DNA of 64,000 nt from Konateibacter massiliensis. GTDB lineage: Bacteria; Bacillota; Clostridia; Lachnospirales; Lachnospiraceae. The notes beneath the pieces were generated by a model. That model had not been told where the DNA came from. It searched no databases and was given only the letters and a program-made list of their open reading frames with translations. A program made the translations under genes and the position numbers. The DNA lies in contig NZ_LT860098.1 of NCBI RefSeq assembly GCF_900184995.1, positions 776,001-840,000 of the forward strand. Reading direction: 5' to 3'. Shown here piece by piece: positions 27,315 to 35,580 of this stretch. Position 1 is the stretch's first letter. Every line of letters begins with the position of its first letter.

Positions 27315-28225
27315 CGCAAGCCATTTACCTCGAAGTATCTGAGAAGACAGAAGCTTCCAAGAAAAACGGACGCCGTGTTTCTGTCTCCAGAGTGCTGCGA
27401 ATCTTAGGCGTTTCACGATCGGGATATTTCGCATTTTTAAGAAAAACTCCTTCAAATACACTCGTACGAAAGAAAACTATAAAGGCCAAAATAAGAGAGA
27501 TTTATGATGGCTCCAAACAAAACTATGGTGCTCCCAAAATCACCAAAGAGCTCAAAAAAAAGGGAGAAGTTATTGCAGAACGAACGGTTGGTACCTACAT
27601 GAAGGAAATGGGAATTAAAGCGCAATGGGTAAAACCATGGACAATCACTACAAAAGATTCTGATTTTAGTAACGAACTTCAAAATATCCTTGATGAACAA
27701 TTCAATCCTGACCGCCCTAACGCTGTTTGGTGCACCGATATCACTTATATTTGGACCGTAGACGGATTTGTCTATCTGACAAGCATTATGGATTTGTATT
27801 CCAGGAAAATCATTGCATGGACACTTTCAGAAACGTTAGAGGTTTCTTGTGTAATTGATGCCATAACCAAAGCAAAAGCACGTCGCAAAACAGATCTTCC
27901 GTTGATTATACACAGCGATCGCGGCTCTCAGTATGTTTCAAAAGCCTACAACGAAGCAACCGAAAATATGAAGCGTAGTTATTCAAAAAAGGCCTTCCCA
28001 TGGGATAATGCATGTATTGAATCATTTCATGCACTCATAAAACGGGAGTGGCTGAACCGATTTCATATCCTCGATTTCGACCAGGCTTATCGCCTCGTAT
28101 TTGAATATCTAGAGGCATTTTATAATACAAAACGTATCCACAGTCACTGTGATTATATGTCACCAAATGACTTTGAAAAACTATATGAGCAGAGCCAAGA
28201 TGGCCGCCTGCTTCTAGCAAGTTAA
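27311..28225 (+). CDS. IS3-family transposase OrfB, DDE integrase domain (copy 1)
   Basis: A 304-residue protein with an HTH_21-like N-terminal part (VSRVLRILGVSRSGYFAFL) and an rve integrase core. The DDE residues are visible in VWCTDITYIW, IIHSDRGSQY and WDNACIESFHALIKRE. Length and integrity suggest an active enzyme. The start overlaps the OrfA stop by four bases. Confidence 0.93.
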   Translation: MTQAIYLEVSEKTEASKKNGRRVSVSRVLRILGVSRSGYFAFLRKTPSNTLVRKKTIKAKIREIYDGSKQNYGAPKITKELKKKGEVIAERTVGTYMKEMGIKAQWVKPWTITTKDSDFSNELQNILDEQFNPDRPNAVWCTDITYIWTVDGFVYLTSIMDLYSRKIIAWTLSETLEVSCVIDAITKAKARRKTDLPLIIHSDRGSQYVSKAYNEATENMKRSYSKKAFPWDNACIESFHALIKREWLNRFHILDFDQAYRLVFEYLEAFYNTKRIHSHCDYMSPNDFEKLYEQSQDGRLLLAS

Positions 28226-28397
28226 TGTGAGGAATTTTTTCTCATTTTAACTTGTACTAAATCTTGACATAGGACCACTCTTTTTCTGGTAGATGATTGT
28301 CTACTCATGATTGGTGCTATTCTCTTATAGTCTAGTGATTAGGGTAAACATTACTTCAAAACCCTCTGTATCGTTTAAATTATGTTGATTTGGGCAT

Positions 28398-28445
28398 AAA
28401 AAAGAATGTTACATTCAGTGGTATGCTGAATGTTACATTCTTTTA
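28398..28445. terminator. Terminator after the broken adhesin gene
   Basis: AAGAATGTTACATTCAG pairs with CTGAATGTTACATTCTT with one mismatch. On the minus strand a TTTTTT run follows. The remaining sequence 28278-28397 beside the IS holds nothing recognisable. Confidence 0.75.
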
Positions 28446-28500
28446 AAACTTTCATTATATGTATTCTTATATTTCTTAAATTTAATTCTGTTTATTACTG

Positions 28501-29439
28501 TTACTTCGTCTTAGCAGATATTGTAACTGCCTCTCCGGTTTTTGTACCGTAAGATTGTTTATTCTCTGCAACAACTTTAAACTTGTACTTGCTTTTTTCT
28601 GTCAATCCGGTGACACGATAAGATTTCTTTGTCACCGTATCAAGTTTTACCCATTTTTTTGTTGTATCATCATACTGGTAAACATTATAACCGGTGGCAT
28701 TTTGAGATTTATTCCATGTCAGATTTATAAAATTTTCACCAATCTTTGATGCTTTTAGTTTAGTGACCTTATCTGGTTTTTCCATCGCTTTTGTTTTCTG
28801 CGTGATAGTAGTTTCTTTACTAACAGTTGTAGTTTTATCATTATTACGATATGCCACAACTTTGAATTTATAATTCTTATTTGGCTTCAAGTTTTTTACT
28901 GTATAATTGGTTTTACTTACTGTTGCTATTTTATCCCAACTATCGCCATTCTTCTGATACACATAGTAACCAGTTGCTTTGCTTGCTTTACTCCATGTTA
29001 GTTTCATGGAGTCTTGCTTTATTTTAGATACCTTTAATGAGCTTATTTTACTTGGTTTAACAGGTGTTGTATCAACTACTTTCATCCCTAATATATTTTT
29101 ACAATAACCATATACAAAAGAACTTTTTTCGGCATGAACTGTAACTTTCTTTTCAATACCCTGAAATGGATTAGAATCAGTCCAATTGTAAGACATTTTC
29201 TTTACAGTGCTTGGTAAATATGCATCTTGCAATGCAGTATTTCCTATAAATGCTAACATGTCAATATGCGTGCAACCTTCTTCAATAATAATAGTCTTTA
29301 GTTTCTTATTCTCGGCTAGTGCACTTACTCCAATATATTTAACCGATTTTGGTATCGTCAGTTCCGTTATATCTGTATTAGTAATTGAACTCGCATCAAT
29401 TGCTTCTACTGTGTTTGGTATTATTAAGGTTGTTATGCA
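28501..29439 (-). pseudogene. Broken surface adhesin, C-terminal part: BspA-type leucine-rich repeats plus two fibronectin type III domains
   Basis: The open frame extends from 29439 down to TAA 28501. It opens directly in LRR_5/BspA-like repeats (LIIPNTVEAIDASSI, LTIPKSVKYIGVSALAE, KTIIIEEGCTHIDMLAFIGN), followed by two fibronectin type III domains of about 90 residues each (TPVKPSKISSLKVSKI... and MEKPDKVTKLKASKIGE...). There is no signal peptide. The secreted N-terminal half lies immediately upstream in another frame (29433-30317), so the pair looks like one gene broken by a frameshift or internal deletion. An internal ATG at 29259 could start a fragment, but it would lack a secretion signal. 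Confidence 0.75.
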
Positions 29440-30317
29440 TCATATGTATGAGTACTAGTTCCTGTACTTCCACCTGTTGCTCCATTTCCATTGTATGATA
29501 CATAGTAAGTATAAGGGTCAAATTTAACTTCAAGTGTTACATTATTTCCTGGAATGTCTTGTAAATCTACCATGATAGAAAAATCTTTACCTGTACCTGG
29601 AGTCCATGCACTGATGGCTGTGGTACTCCAACTCCATAATTGCAAATCAACTTCATTTGTTCCATCCTTTATTTTAGCTACACCTGCTTTTACCTCGGTG
29701 TCATAAGGTATTAATCTTGCAAGTGAATCATTTGATGATGTTACAGCTGAAAGTTTATATCCTACTGTTGGATATTTAATAGTCAGTTTATAACTTTTTC
29801 CTGCTTGTCTTACAAAATTTTTCTCTCTACTTGTATTATTATATGTATAGCTATCTTTACCAACTAATCTTATTCCATATGTAGATGATTTCATATCACC
29901 TGAACTTGGAGCTGTTATTCCTGCTCCTATCTGACCCATGTATCCGGGATAACCTGCCATTGTCTCTTTTGTTACTGTAGTATTAAATATTGATAAGTCT
30001 CCTTTAGCTGTGGTGTTAGCTGTTTTTAACCATTCTCCTAACCATATGTCATAAGCACTTAAATTTGGAGTAATAATATTTACATATGTACCATACAAAC
30101 CATCTGTTGTACGTACATTTAGTGTTACACTTCCTGTTTTGTTTGCAAATTTTTTATTGGCTGTATTATTCCCATTGGCTGGGTTTGGATATGCGTATGG
30201 TACTATTATAAAAAGCGCTGATACTAATATGGTTAAAATAGTTAATACAATTAATTTTTTCTTATTTATGTATTTAAATAATTCTTTCTTGTTATTAAAC
30301 CTTAAGCTCGCTCTCAT
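29433..30317 (-). pseudogene. Broken surface adhesin, N-terminal part: signal anchor, unknown domain, start of InlB B-repeat
   Basis: A 294-residue frame with a hydrophobic signal/anchor (about residues 20-44), a beta-rich extracellular region of unknown type and, at the end, the first strand of a Listeria-Bacteroides (Flg_new/InlB B) repeat, YTYYVSYNGNGATGGSTGTS. It stops abruptly at TAA 29433. The next frame continues directly with leucine-rich repeats, so part of the Flg_new region is missing. The parent protein was a cell-surface adhesin or repeat protein. A short secreted product may still be made. Confidence 0.7.
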
Positions 30318-30349
30318 TTGTTCTCACTCCCTTTACTTCATGTAATTAC

Positions 30350-30384
30350 ATAAAAATCCAAGTACGTTTCAACTTGGATTTTTA
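30350..30384. terminator. Bidirectional terminator between the LRR protein and adhesin genes
   Basis: AAAAATCCAAGT pairs with ACTTGGATTTTT around an eight-base loop; it serves both strands. Confidence 0.85.
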
Positions 30385-30424
30385 TGACTATAATATACTC
30401 TAACTAATTGCAAATTATTTTATA

Positions 30425-31231
30425 TTAGTATGCTTTATATACTCTATTGCAAACATACCATTTTTTAACGTTTTCTTTGCCTTTCTCATTGGTTGCCCTT
30501 TTTAATCTCTCATTTAAGTATTTTTTATCCGCTGATTGTATCATCTTTTTATAGCTATTTAATTTGCTACTTGGTATCTGAATAGTTACTTTTTGAGTTT
30601 TAAGTTTCGTATTATTGAAATAAGATTTTACAAATAAAGAACCTTTACCAATAGATTTAAGCTTCTTAGATTTAATTTTAATTTTAACTGCTTTCTGACT
30701 AAAATCACATATTGAATAGTTTCCAACTTTTGTTAGACTGCTTCCCAGTGTTATGTTGGTTAAACCTGTATTTGAAATTGAGTTATTTCCTATTGTTTTT
30801 ACACTGTCTGGTATGACTAATTTTTTAAGAGAGTCTAGTTCAACAAATGAATAGTTTCCAATTTTAGTTAAAGTCTTTGGTAATGATATACTTGTTACCT
30901 TATACAAAGAATTAAAATTTCTGTTTCCGATACCTGTGATACCTTTTTTTACTACTACTTTTTTAATACTTTCTTTGTATTGAGCCCATGGCTCTGTTGA
31001 TTCACCCTTATCATAGTCCCATACGTAATTATAAGTACTGCCTGTACCACTAATCGTTAATGTCTTACTTGATGTGTCGTAATTCCAGTATGCTGTTTTT
31101 CCACATTGTCCACTTGTTACACTTGTTTCCTCTGCTTGTACAACTCCAACGTTTCCTACTGGTGTTAAACCGCCTGACACTAATGCCAATGCCATTGTTA
31201 CTACTAATAGTTTCTTGATTAAATTTTTCAT
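30425..31231 (-). CDS. Secreted leucine-rich-repeat (BspA/LRR_5-type) protein
   Basis: A 268-residue protein with a Sec signal peptide (MKNLIKKLLVVTMALALVSGG..., likely cut near VQA-EE). A short beta unit (CGKTAYWNYDTSSKTLTISGTG) common at the start of BspA-like proteins follows, then four or five LRR_5 repeats (KVTSISLPKTLTKIGNYSF, LKKLVIPDSVKTIGNNS). ATG at 31231 is chosen because it begins the signal peptide; GGAGG lies 12 bases upstream and an upstream TTG adds only a basic non-signal stretch. It follows the SpoIIIAH-like gene by 28 bases. No wall anchor is visible. Confidence 0.82.
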   Translation of the reverse strand: MKNLIKKLLVVTMALALVSGGLTPVGNVGVVQAEETSVTSGQCGKTAYWNYDTSSKTLTISGTGSTYNYVWDYDKGESTEPWAQYKESIKKVVVKKGITGIGNRNFNSLYKVTSISLPKTLTKIGNYSFVELDSLKKLVIPDSVKTIGNNSISNTGLTNITLGSSLTKVGNYSICDFSQKAVKIKIKSKKLKSIGKGSLFVKSYFNNTKLKTQKVTIQIPSSKLNSYKKMIQSADKKYLNERLKRATNEKGKENVKKWYVCNRVYKAY

Positions 31232-31259
31232 GTTGTTTATTATCCTCCCTCTTCTTCCT

Positions 31260-31943
31260 TTATTTCTGTTCAACGCTGATTGGTGTAATTACTATATTTT
31301 CTGCTGATACTCCCGTTTTTCTTTTCATAACGTCCTCAATCTGGGCTCTTTTGGCATCGGTTACCTCTGACATATTAACGACTACATCTGCTGTATCATC
31401 CGTGATTGATACGACAACATCTTCAAATCCCTTGGACTCTAAAAGAGTTTCAGCAGCTGCCTCACGTTCTGCAATGTCAGTCATTTTAATCATGGCGTCG
31501 ATGGCAGCTTGTTTTTGTTCGTCTGCAATAGCTGTATTGTTAATAATCTCTAATAAAGCTTCTTTGTTTTTTGCTCTTACCTGCTCTCTTGAAAGTTTTG
31601 CTTCTGCAATAAATCCTACATTTGTTGTTGCACTGGTAAGAACTGCTTCACCTGAAGTAGTATCTCCTGTTTCTGTGCTTTCATTTGTCGAATCTGTTGT
31701 AGCTGTATCATTCGAAGTTGTATCTGCTTCAACTGATTTAGCTTGCAATTCTTGTATCTGTGATTGCAAATCCGTAACACTTGTCTGTAATTCTGTTAGC
31801 TGATTATTTGCATCAGATAATGCTAATTCTTTTTCTGATTTAATGTTTTTTAAACTTTGTCTTTGAACTAATAAATATCCATTTCCTAAAATTGATATTG
31901 ATAATAAAATTACTAAAATAATAAAAATTTTTTTATTTTTCAT
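31260..31943 (-). CDS. Membrane coiled-coil protein with SpoIIIAH-type C-terminal domain
   Basis: A 227-residue protein with one N-terminal membrane helix (residues 5-25), a coiled coil (about 28-70), a Ser/Thr/Asp-rich linker (about 72-105), then a C-terminal domain matching SpoIIIAH: AKLSREQVRAKNKEALLEII, AIDAMIKMTDIAEREAAAE, SKGFEDVVVSITDDTADVVV, TGVSAENIVITPI. SpoIIIAH normally forms the forespore-mother cell channel with SpoIIQ and is encoded in the spoIIIA operon. Here it is alone on an accessory island and is fused to an N-terminal module shared with the LysM protein next door. A role in envelope channels or adhesion is conjecture. Confidence 0.75.
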   Translation of the reverse strand: MKNKKIFIILVILLSISILGNGYLLVQRQSLKNIKSEKELALSDANNQLTELQTSVTDLQSQIQELQAKSVEADTTSNDTATTDSTNESTETGDTTSGEAVLTSATTNVGFIAEAKLSREQVRAKNKEALLEIINNTAIADEQKQAAIDAMIKMTDIAEREAAAETLLESKGFEDVVVSITDDTADVVVNMSEVTDAKRAQIEDVMKRKTGVSAENIVITPISVEQK

Positions 31944-32008
31944 AAGTGCTTTCCTCTCTTGCAGTTATCTACTGTGAACTTTATCTACCCTAAACATATT
32001 ACTGTAAC

Positions 32009-32596
32009 TCAAGGCAACAATAATTTTTGCCCTTCTTTTAATTTGTTATCATTTTCTATATTATTTAATTCACAAATCTTTTCAACCATGTCTTTGTTGC
32101 CATATAATTTCATGCTAATAGTTGCTAATGTATCTCCCTTTTCAACAGTATAAGAATCTTCATTTTCCTGTGAGATTTGCTCATTTTCTGTACTATTTGA
32201 CTCAATAGTCTTTCCAAGTGTTTCCTCTGAGCTTTCTATTTCTGTAACAACTCCGACTGATGAACCTGCTTCACTTGGACTTACTTCATCTGATGTTAAA
32301 TCTAAATCATAACTTTCAATTTCACCTTCCTTATTTGGTGATTTTGAGTTTAAACTTTCATCCGAACTAGCATTGGTTGTTTTTTCAGTTGATTTAGCTT
32401 GTAGCTCTTCTACTTGGGTTTGTAAATCCGTAACACTCGACTGTAATTCGGTTAATTGATTATTTGCATCTGTTAAAGCCGTTTCTTTTTCTGCTGTTGC
32501 TTCTTTTAAACTTTGATTTTGAATAAACAAAACTCCGTTACCTATTATAGAAAATACCAATAATACCACAATTATAATAGTTTTTTTGTTTTTCAT
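32009..32596 (-). CDS. Membrane-anchored coiled-coil protein with C-terminal LysM domain
   Basis: A 195-residue protein with an N-terminal membrane helix (residues 6-25), a coiled coil (about 28-70), a long Ser/Glu-rich linker and a C-terminal LysM domain (YTVEKGDTLATISMKLYGN...ICELNNIENDNKLKEGQKL). LysM binds peptidoglycan or chitin-like glycans. The first 70 residues are strikingly similar to those of the SpoIIIAH-like protein encoded next (ALTDANNQLTELQSSVTDLQ versus ALSDANNQLTELQTSVTDLQ). It is the first gene of a minus-strand operon whose promoter overlaps an Xre-operator-like site. Confidence 0.82.
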   Translation of the reverse strand: MKNKKTIIIVVLLVFSIIGNGVLFIQNQSLKEATAEKETALTDANNQLTELQSSVTDLQTQVEELQAKSTEKTTNASSDESLNSKSPNKEGEIESYDLDLTSDEVSPSEAGSSVGVVTEIESSEETLGKTIESNSTENEQISQENEDSYTVEKGDTLATISMKLYGNKDMVEKICELNNIENDNKLKEGQKLLLP

Positions 32597-32656
32597 ATGT
32601 ATCTCCCTTTTCCTTCCCTTGTTTTCTCTTTTTATTATATTTTACCATAATTATAC

Positions 32657-32684
32657 ATTATATTATTCATTTAATCAATTACAA
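32657..32684 (-). promoter_or_regulatory. Promoter of the LysM/SpoIIIAH-like operon
   Basis: -35 TTGTAA (32679-32684), 16-base spacer, -10 TATAAT (32657-32662) on the minus strand. Operator-like site 1 (32681-32692) overlaps the -35. Confidence 0.65.
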
Positions 32685-32738
32685 ATAGTGTACTGATACT
32701 ACACCAATTGTTATGCTTATCACTTTACAATTAGTGTA
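32681..32738. promoter_or_regulatory. Three operator-like sites for the Xre regulator
   Basis: ACAAATAGTGTA (32681-32692), its inverse TACACCAATTGT (32700-32711), and ACAATTAGTGTA (32727-32738). Consensus is ACAAWTRGTGTA. They fill the space between the divergent LysM operon and the Xre gene; the last ends 15 bases before the xre ATG. This suggests autoregulation and control of the operon. Confidence 0.65.
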
Positions 32739-32753
32739 GGAGGTGTTTACTCA

Positions 32754-33047
32754 ATGATTAAAGGAATGGCTGACAAACTTAAACAATTACGTGTTGAAAA
32801 TGGATTATCACAAAAGGAAGTTTCCAATATTTTGGAAGTGTCACCTTCAATTATTTCTGGTTACGAAACTGGTGAAAGAACTCCAAGTCTTGAAAATTTA
32901 CTCGCATTATCCTATTTATATAAATGTAGCACTGATTATTTATTAGGTAGAAACCAAGATAAACCATCTGTTACTATTGATGTATCAAATCTGAATCAAG
33001 AGCAGATTCACGCTCTTCATGTTTTAATTAAAACAATAAAGGCATGA
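32754..33047 (+). CDS. Xre-family helix-turn-helix regulator
   Basis: A 97-residue Cro/CI-type repressor with the HTH at residues 8-62 (LKQLRVENGLSQKEVSNILEVSPSIISGYETGERTPSLENLLALS), then the YKCSTDYLLG tail typical of small Xre proteins. AGGAGG lies upstream of the ATG. It is divergent from the LysM/SpoIIIAH/LRR operon and is probably its repressor. A strong terminator overlaps its stop codon. Confidence 0.92.
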   Translation: MIKGMADKLKQLRVENGLSQKEVSNILEVSPSIISGYETGERTPSLENLLALSYLYKCSTDYLLGRNQDKPSVTIDVSNLNQEQIHALHVLIKTIKA

Positions 33048-33076
33048 GAACTTTTAATCCCATGCCTTCTTTTTTA
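33038..33076 (+). terminator. Terminator of the xre gene
   Basis: AAGGCATGAG pairs with CCCATGCCTT, followed by CTTTTTT. The TGA stop lies inside the left arm. Confidence 0.85.
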
Positions 33077-33126
33077 CTTTGTATGATAGTTCCCAAATAT
33101 CTTTGCTTAAAATGGGTACCCTTTCT

Positions 33127-34062
33127 CTATGTTTCTACATCATCATGTATTTCATCTGCCGGATCACTCTTTACCATGATATGATATTCTTGTGTACCAT
33201 CTTCTTTGTAAACTGCAACTGCTCCTAAGTAATCATATATTTTTATGGCTGTCTGTGTTAACTTTTTGTTTATGTCCGATACTACTACTCCAAAATCGTA
33301 TACCCTTTGTGATGACATATTGTATTTTATTAGGTGTGTGGCTTGAAGTGTAGTTGCATACACAAAAACTTTTGTGCCTTCGTAAGCGATTATCTCATAT
33401 AATCCATGGTGAAATTCTGGTCTTTTTAGTGCGGCTACAATTATGAATCTGTTACACAGCCTACAATAGTCTCTGTTAAACTCTACCCTTATCTTACCTG
33501 ACTTTTTTAACTCTATAATTTTTAGAACTTTTGGAACTTCTTTTGCTTGCTCCCATTTTAACTGAGGTTTTCTTTTTGTTTCTATTGTTACTTTCTTACT
33601 TCCTACTGAAACTACTTTGTAAAATTTTCCTAAACCTTTATACCTCTTACTGTTCCATTGGTTAAATGGCTCTTGTTTTATTCCACCTATGATTGCTAAC
33701 CTTGGAACCTCCTTAATACTACTGACTGCAAGGGATTGTATTCCTACTTTTGTTGCTCCGTTTGTTAGCTTTTTAAAGTGCTTTATGATTTCTTCTTTTG
33801 TCTCTACTGAAATCTTTCCTGAACATATTTCATACATATACATGAGTTGTCTTGCTGTCATTTCATCTAAACCTAGTAGTTTTAAATTCCGTACATTGTA
33901 TGGTTTGTTGTAGCTGATTAATTCTGCATATGTTTGCTCTAGTAAAAGGATTGCTTGCTGGTCAAATCGTAGCTTTATTAAGTATTCTCGGTTTATGTCT
34001 ACTTCATCAAACTTTACTTTTTCTTCTTTGCCTGTTTCTTCATTATAAATATAGTTATCCAT
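33127..34062 (-). CDS. Uncharacterised 311-residue protein of the island
   Basis: No signal peptide or membrane segment. It has a helical N-terminal half (residues 25-115), then a basic beta-rich region and a C-terminal part with alternating strands (HHGLYEIIAYEGTKVFVYATT). A C-R-L-C pair (YCRLCNRF, about residue 200) could bind metal but has no partner pair nearby. GGAG lies five bases before the ATG. It is the last gene after the paralogue/829-residue lipoprotein cluster on the same strand, but 495 bases and a terminator separate them. I do not recognise the family. Confidence 0.6.
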   Translation of the reverse strand: MDNYIYNEETGKEEKVKFDEVDINREYLIKLRFDQQAILLLEQTYAELISYNKPYNVRNLKLLGLDEMTARQLMYMYEICSGKISVETKEEIIKHFKKLTNGATKVGIQSLAVSSIKEVPRLAIIGGIKQEPFNQWNSKRYKGLGKFYKVVSVGSKKVTIETKRKPQLKWEQAKEVPKVLKIIELKKSGKIRVEFNRDYCRLCNRFIIVAALKRPEFHHGLYEIIAYEGTKVFVYATTLQATHLIKYNMSSQRVYDFGVVVSDINKKLTQTAIKIYDYLGAVAVYKEDGTQEYHIMVKSDPADEIHDDVET

Positions 34063-34557
34063 TTATTCTCCACCACCTATTAATATTAATAATTTTCACT
34101 CAACTAGATGCTTCATTTAGTACCTTTTTCCTTAAACCACTCGGAAATTTTCCACACCAATTTTCTACACCAATTTTTTCTTCTGGGAAATTCTTCTCAA
34201 TTTTCTCCTATTTTTTCCTTGGATTTTTGACCCCGACTGCATACCTATTTTTTCACTTTATGTATAGCTGATTTTTTACCATGTAGAAGTTGAATCTATC
34301 AGAAGAACTCTCAACTTTGAACTTACGCCACAAATTTATCAGGAAGAAATTGTTTTTCTTTTTATTGTTGGTAATTGACTTATTGTATATAAACTTTCCA
34401 CTACTGCACACCCTTTGTTCTTGCTCTATGCTTGGTAGGGAGAAAAGGGAATGAATGAAAGGTTTTGAGGTACTGCTTCCCTGCTCTTTTTCTCATTGGG
34501 ATAAAAAATAAACACTACTCACATTTAAATGAATAGTGTTTATTCTGTACTTCTGTG
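34063..34557. other. Gap with terminator after the paralogue cluster
   Basis: AT-rich and without a supported gene. The hairpin AATAAACACTA (34507-34517) / TAGTGTTTATT (34534-34544) lies 13 bases after the stop of the gene at 34558 and is its terminator. Confidence 0.65.
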
Positions 34558-35028
34558 TTATAGATAATTTCTGTGGGCATATGAGGTATCTATTACTATG
34601 TAATCTTCTTTTACTTGCTTGATTCCTATGATTACGTCATGTTCCATCCACCGCTTTATTTGCTCTAGGTTAAGCTGATATTTCTTATCCTCTCCATTGA
34701 TTGCTATTATTTCTGTTTTCTCACGGAAAGCTTTTACTTCTAAAAGTATTAATGTTTCAGATGTGTCTTCTCTTTTACCTTCCCCATCTATATAGGAGAT
34801 TTTGTCTATGTTTTTTATTCTGCCGTTTAATACTACCCTATGCCCTGGACTACTTTTCTCTCTATATTTCAAGCCTACTATTTGATGCCCTTGTTCTAGT
34901 AAACTCTCTATGTTTTCTTTGGCTACAATAACACTTACTTCTTTCTGTGTATTGTATATTTTATAACCAATTATGCTATCGTCTGATTTTGATTTTACTC
35001 TTCCAATTAAATATGCTGTTGTTTCCAT
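34558..35028 (-). CDS. Island paralogue family member A, 156 residues
   Basis: A soluble-looking, beta-strand-rich protein. It aligns along its length with the neighbours at 35044-35529 and 38108-38566: a (Y)xxGxVK opening, KIYNTQKE..SVIVAKENI, QIVGLKYREK, ...IDGEGKREDTSETLILLEV, ...INGEDKKYQLNLEQIKRWMEHDVIIGIKQV. There is no signal peptide. It is the last of the compact set; 15 bases separate it from member B. The family is not recognised. The clustering suggests subunits of one complex or antigen-like duplicates. Confidence 0.65.
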   Translation of the reverse strand: METTAYLIGRVKSKSDDSIIGYKIYNTQKEVSVIVAKENIESLLEQGHQIVGLKYREKSSPGHRVVLNGRIKNIDKISYIDGEGKREDTSETLILLEVKAFREKTEIIAINGEDKKYQLNLEQIKRWMEHDVIIGIKQVKEDYIVIDTSYAHRNYL

Positions 35029-35043
35029 GTGTTTTCCCCTTTT

Positions 35044-35529
35044 CTATGCTGGTGTTTGGTTACTAAGCAATGGTTTCAGATAAACTCTGTTATCATATTC
35101 TGAGTGATGAATGATGTACTGCTCTCCTACTTCACTTAACCCTACGATGTAATCGTGTAATAGCCATTGCTTTATTTGATGTAAATTAAGAATATATAAC
35201 TTGTCCTCTGCATCTACACAGAGGATTTCTACTTTATCTTCAAAATCATATACCTCTATAAGTACAAGTGTATGAACTGAATTACTCTTTCTTTTGCCGT
35301 CTTTACCTAAACATGACAAGTGCTTTATGTTACTGATTTCAGGGTTTATTACTACTTTTTCTGTGTACTCATTCTGCTTAAATCCTATTATCCGTCTGCC
35401 TTTTTTTACTTCTAGTATGATATCTTCTCTTGACATGATCGTTGACTCTCTTGATTTTGAATCATACAGTTTATATGCTACTGTATGGAAAAGACCTTGT
35501 TTTACTTTTCCTGTTACGTATAATGCCAT
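35044..35529 (-). CDS. Island paralogue family member B, 161 residues
   Basis: Shares the complete pattern of members A and C: ALYVTGKV opening, KLYDSKSRESTIMSREDI, RIIGFKQNEY, LSCLGKDGKRKSNSVHTLVLIEVYDFEDKVEILCVDAEDKLYILNL and HDYIVGLSEVGE. Member C has almost the same VKILCVDAEDNLHLL phrase, so B and C are closest. GGAGG lies seven bases before the ATG. It starts 51 bases after the 829-residue lipoprotein gene. Function unknown. Confidence 0.65.
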   Translation of the reverse strand: MALYVTGKVKQGLFHTVAYKLYDSKSRESTIMSREDIILEVKKGRRIIGFKQNEYTEKVVINPEISNIKHLSCLGKDGKRKSNSVHTLVLIEVYDFEDKVEILCVDAEDKLYILNLHQIKQWLLHDYIVGLSEVGEQYIIHHSEYDNRVYLKPLLSNQTPA

Positions 35530-35580
35530 TGTTTTTCCTCCTGCTTTCTTCTTCGCCTTGCTCTCTTTTGCTTCCCCTGT

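Larger units (their letters stand above)
26935..28277 (+). mobile_element. IS3-family insertion sequence, copy 1
   Basis: A 1343-bp element, identical as far as I can see to copy 2 at 40269-41611. The ends are TG...CA. Imperfect terminal inverted repeats share TAGTACAAGT(C/T)AAAATGAGAAA. Two overlapping reading frames encode the transposase. Flanks of this copy do not match as a target duplication (TAT on the left, CTC on the right), whereas copy 2 has a TAT duplication. The right end carries an outward TTGACA. Confidence 0.9.

Noticed and set aside
27080..28220. Minus-strand frames inside the IS elements
   Set aside because: Shadows of transposase genes, repeated identically in both copies and without ribosome sites.
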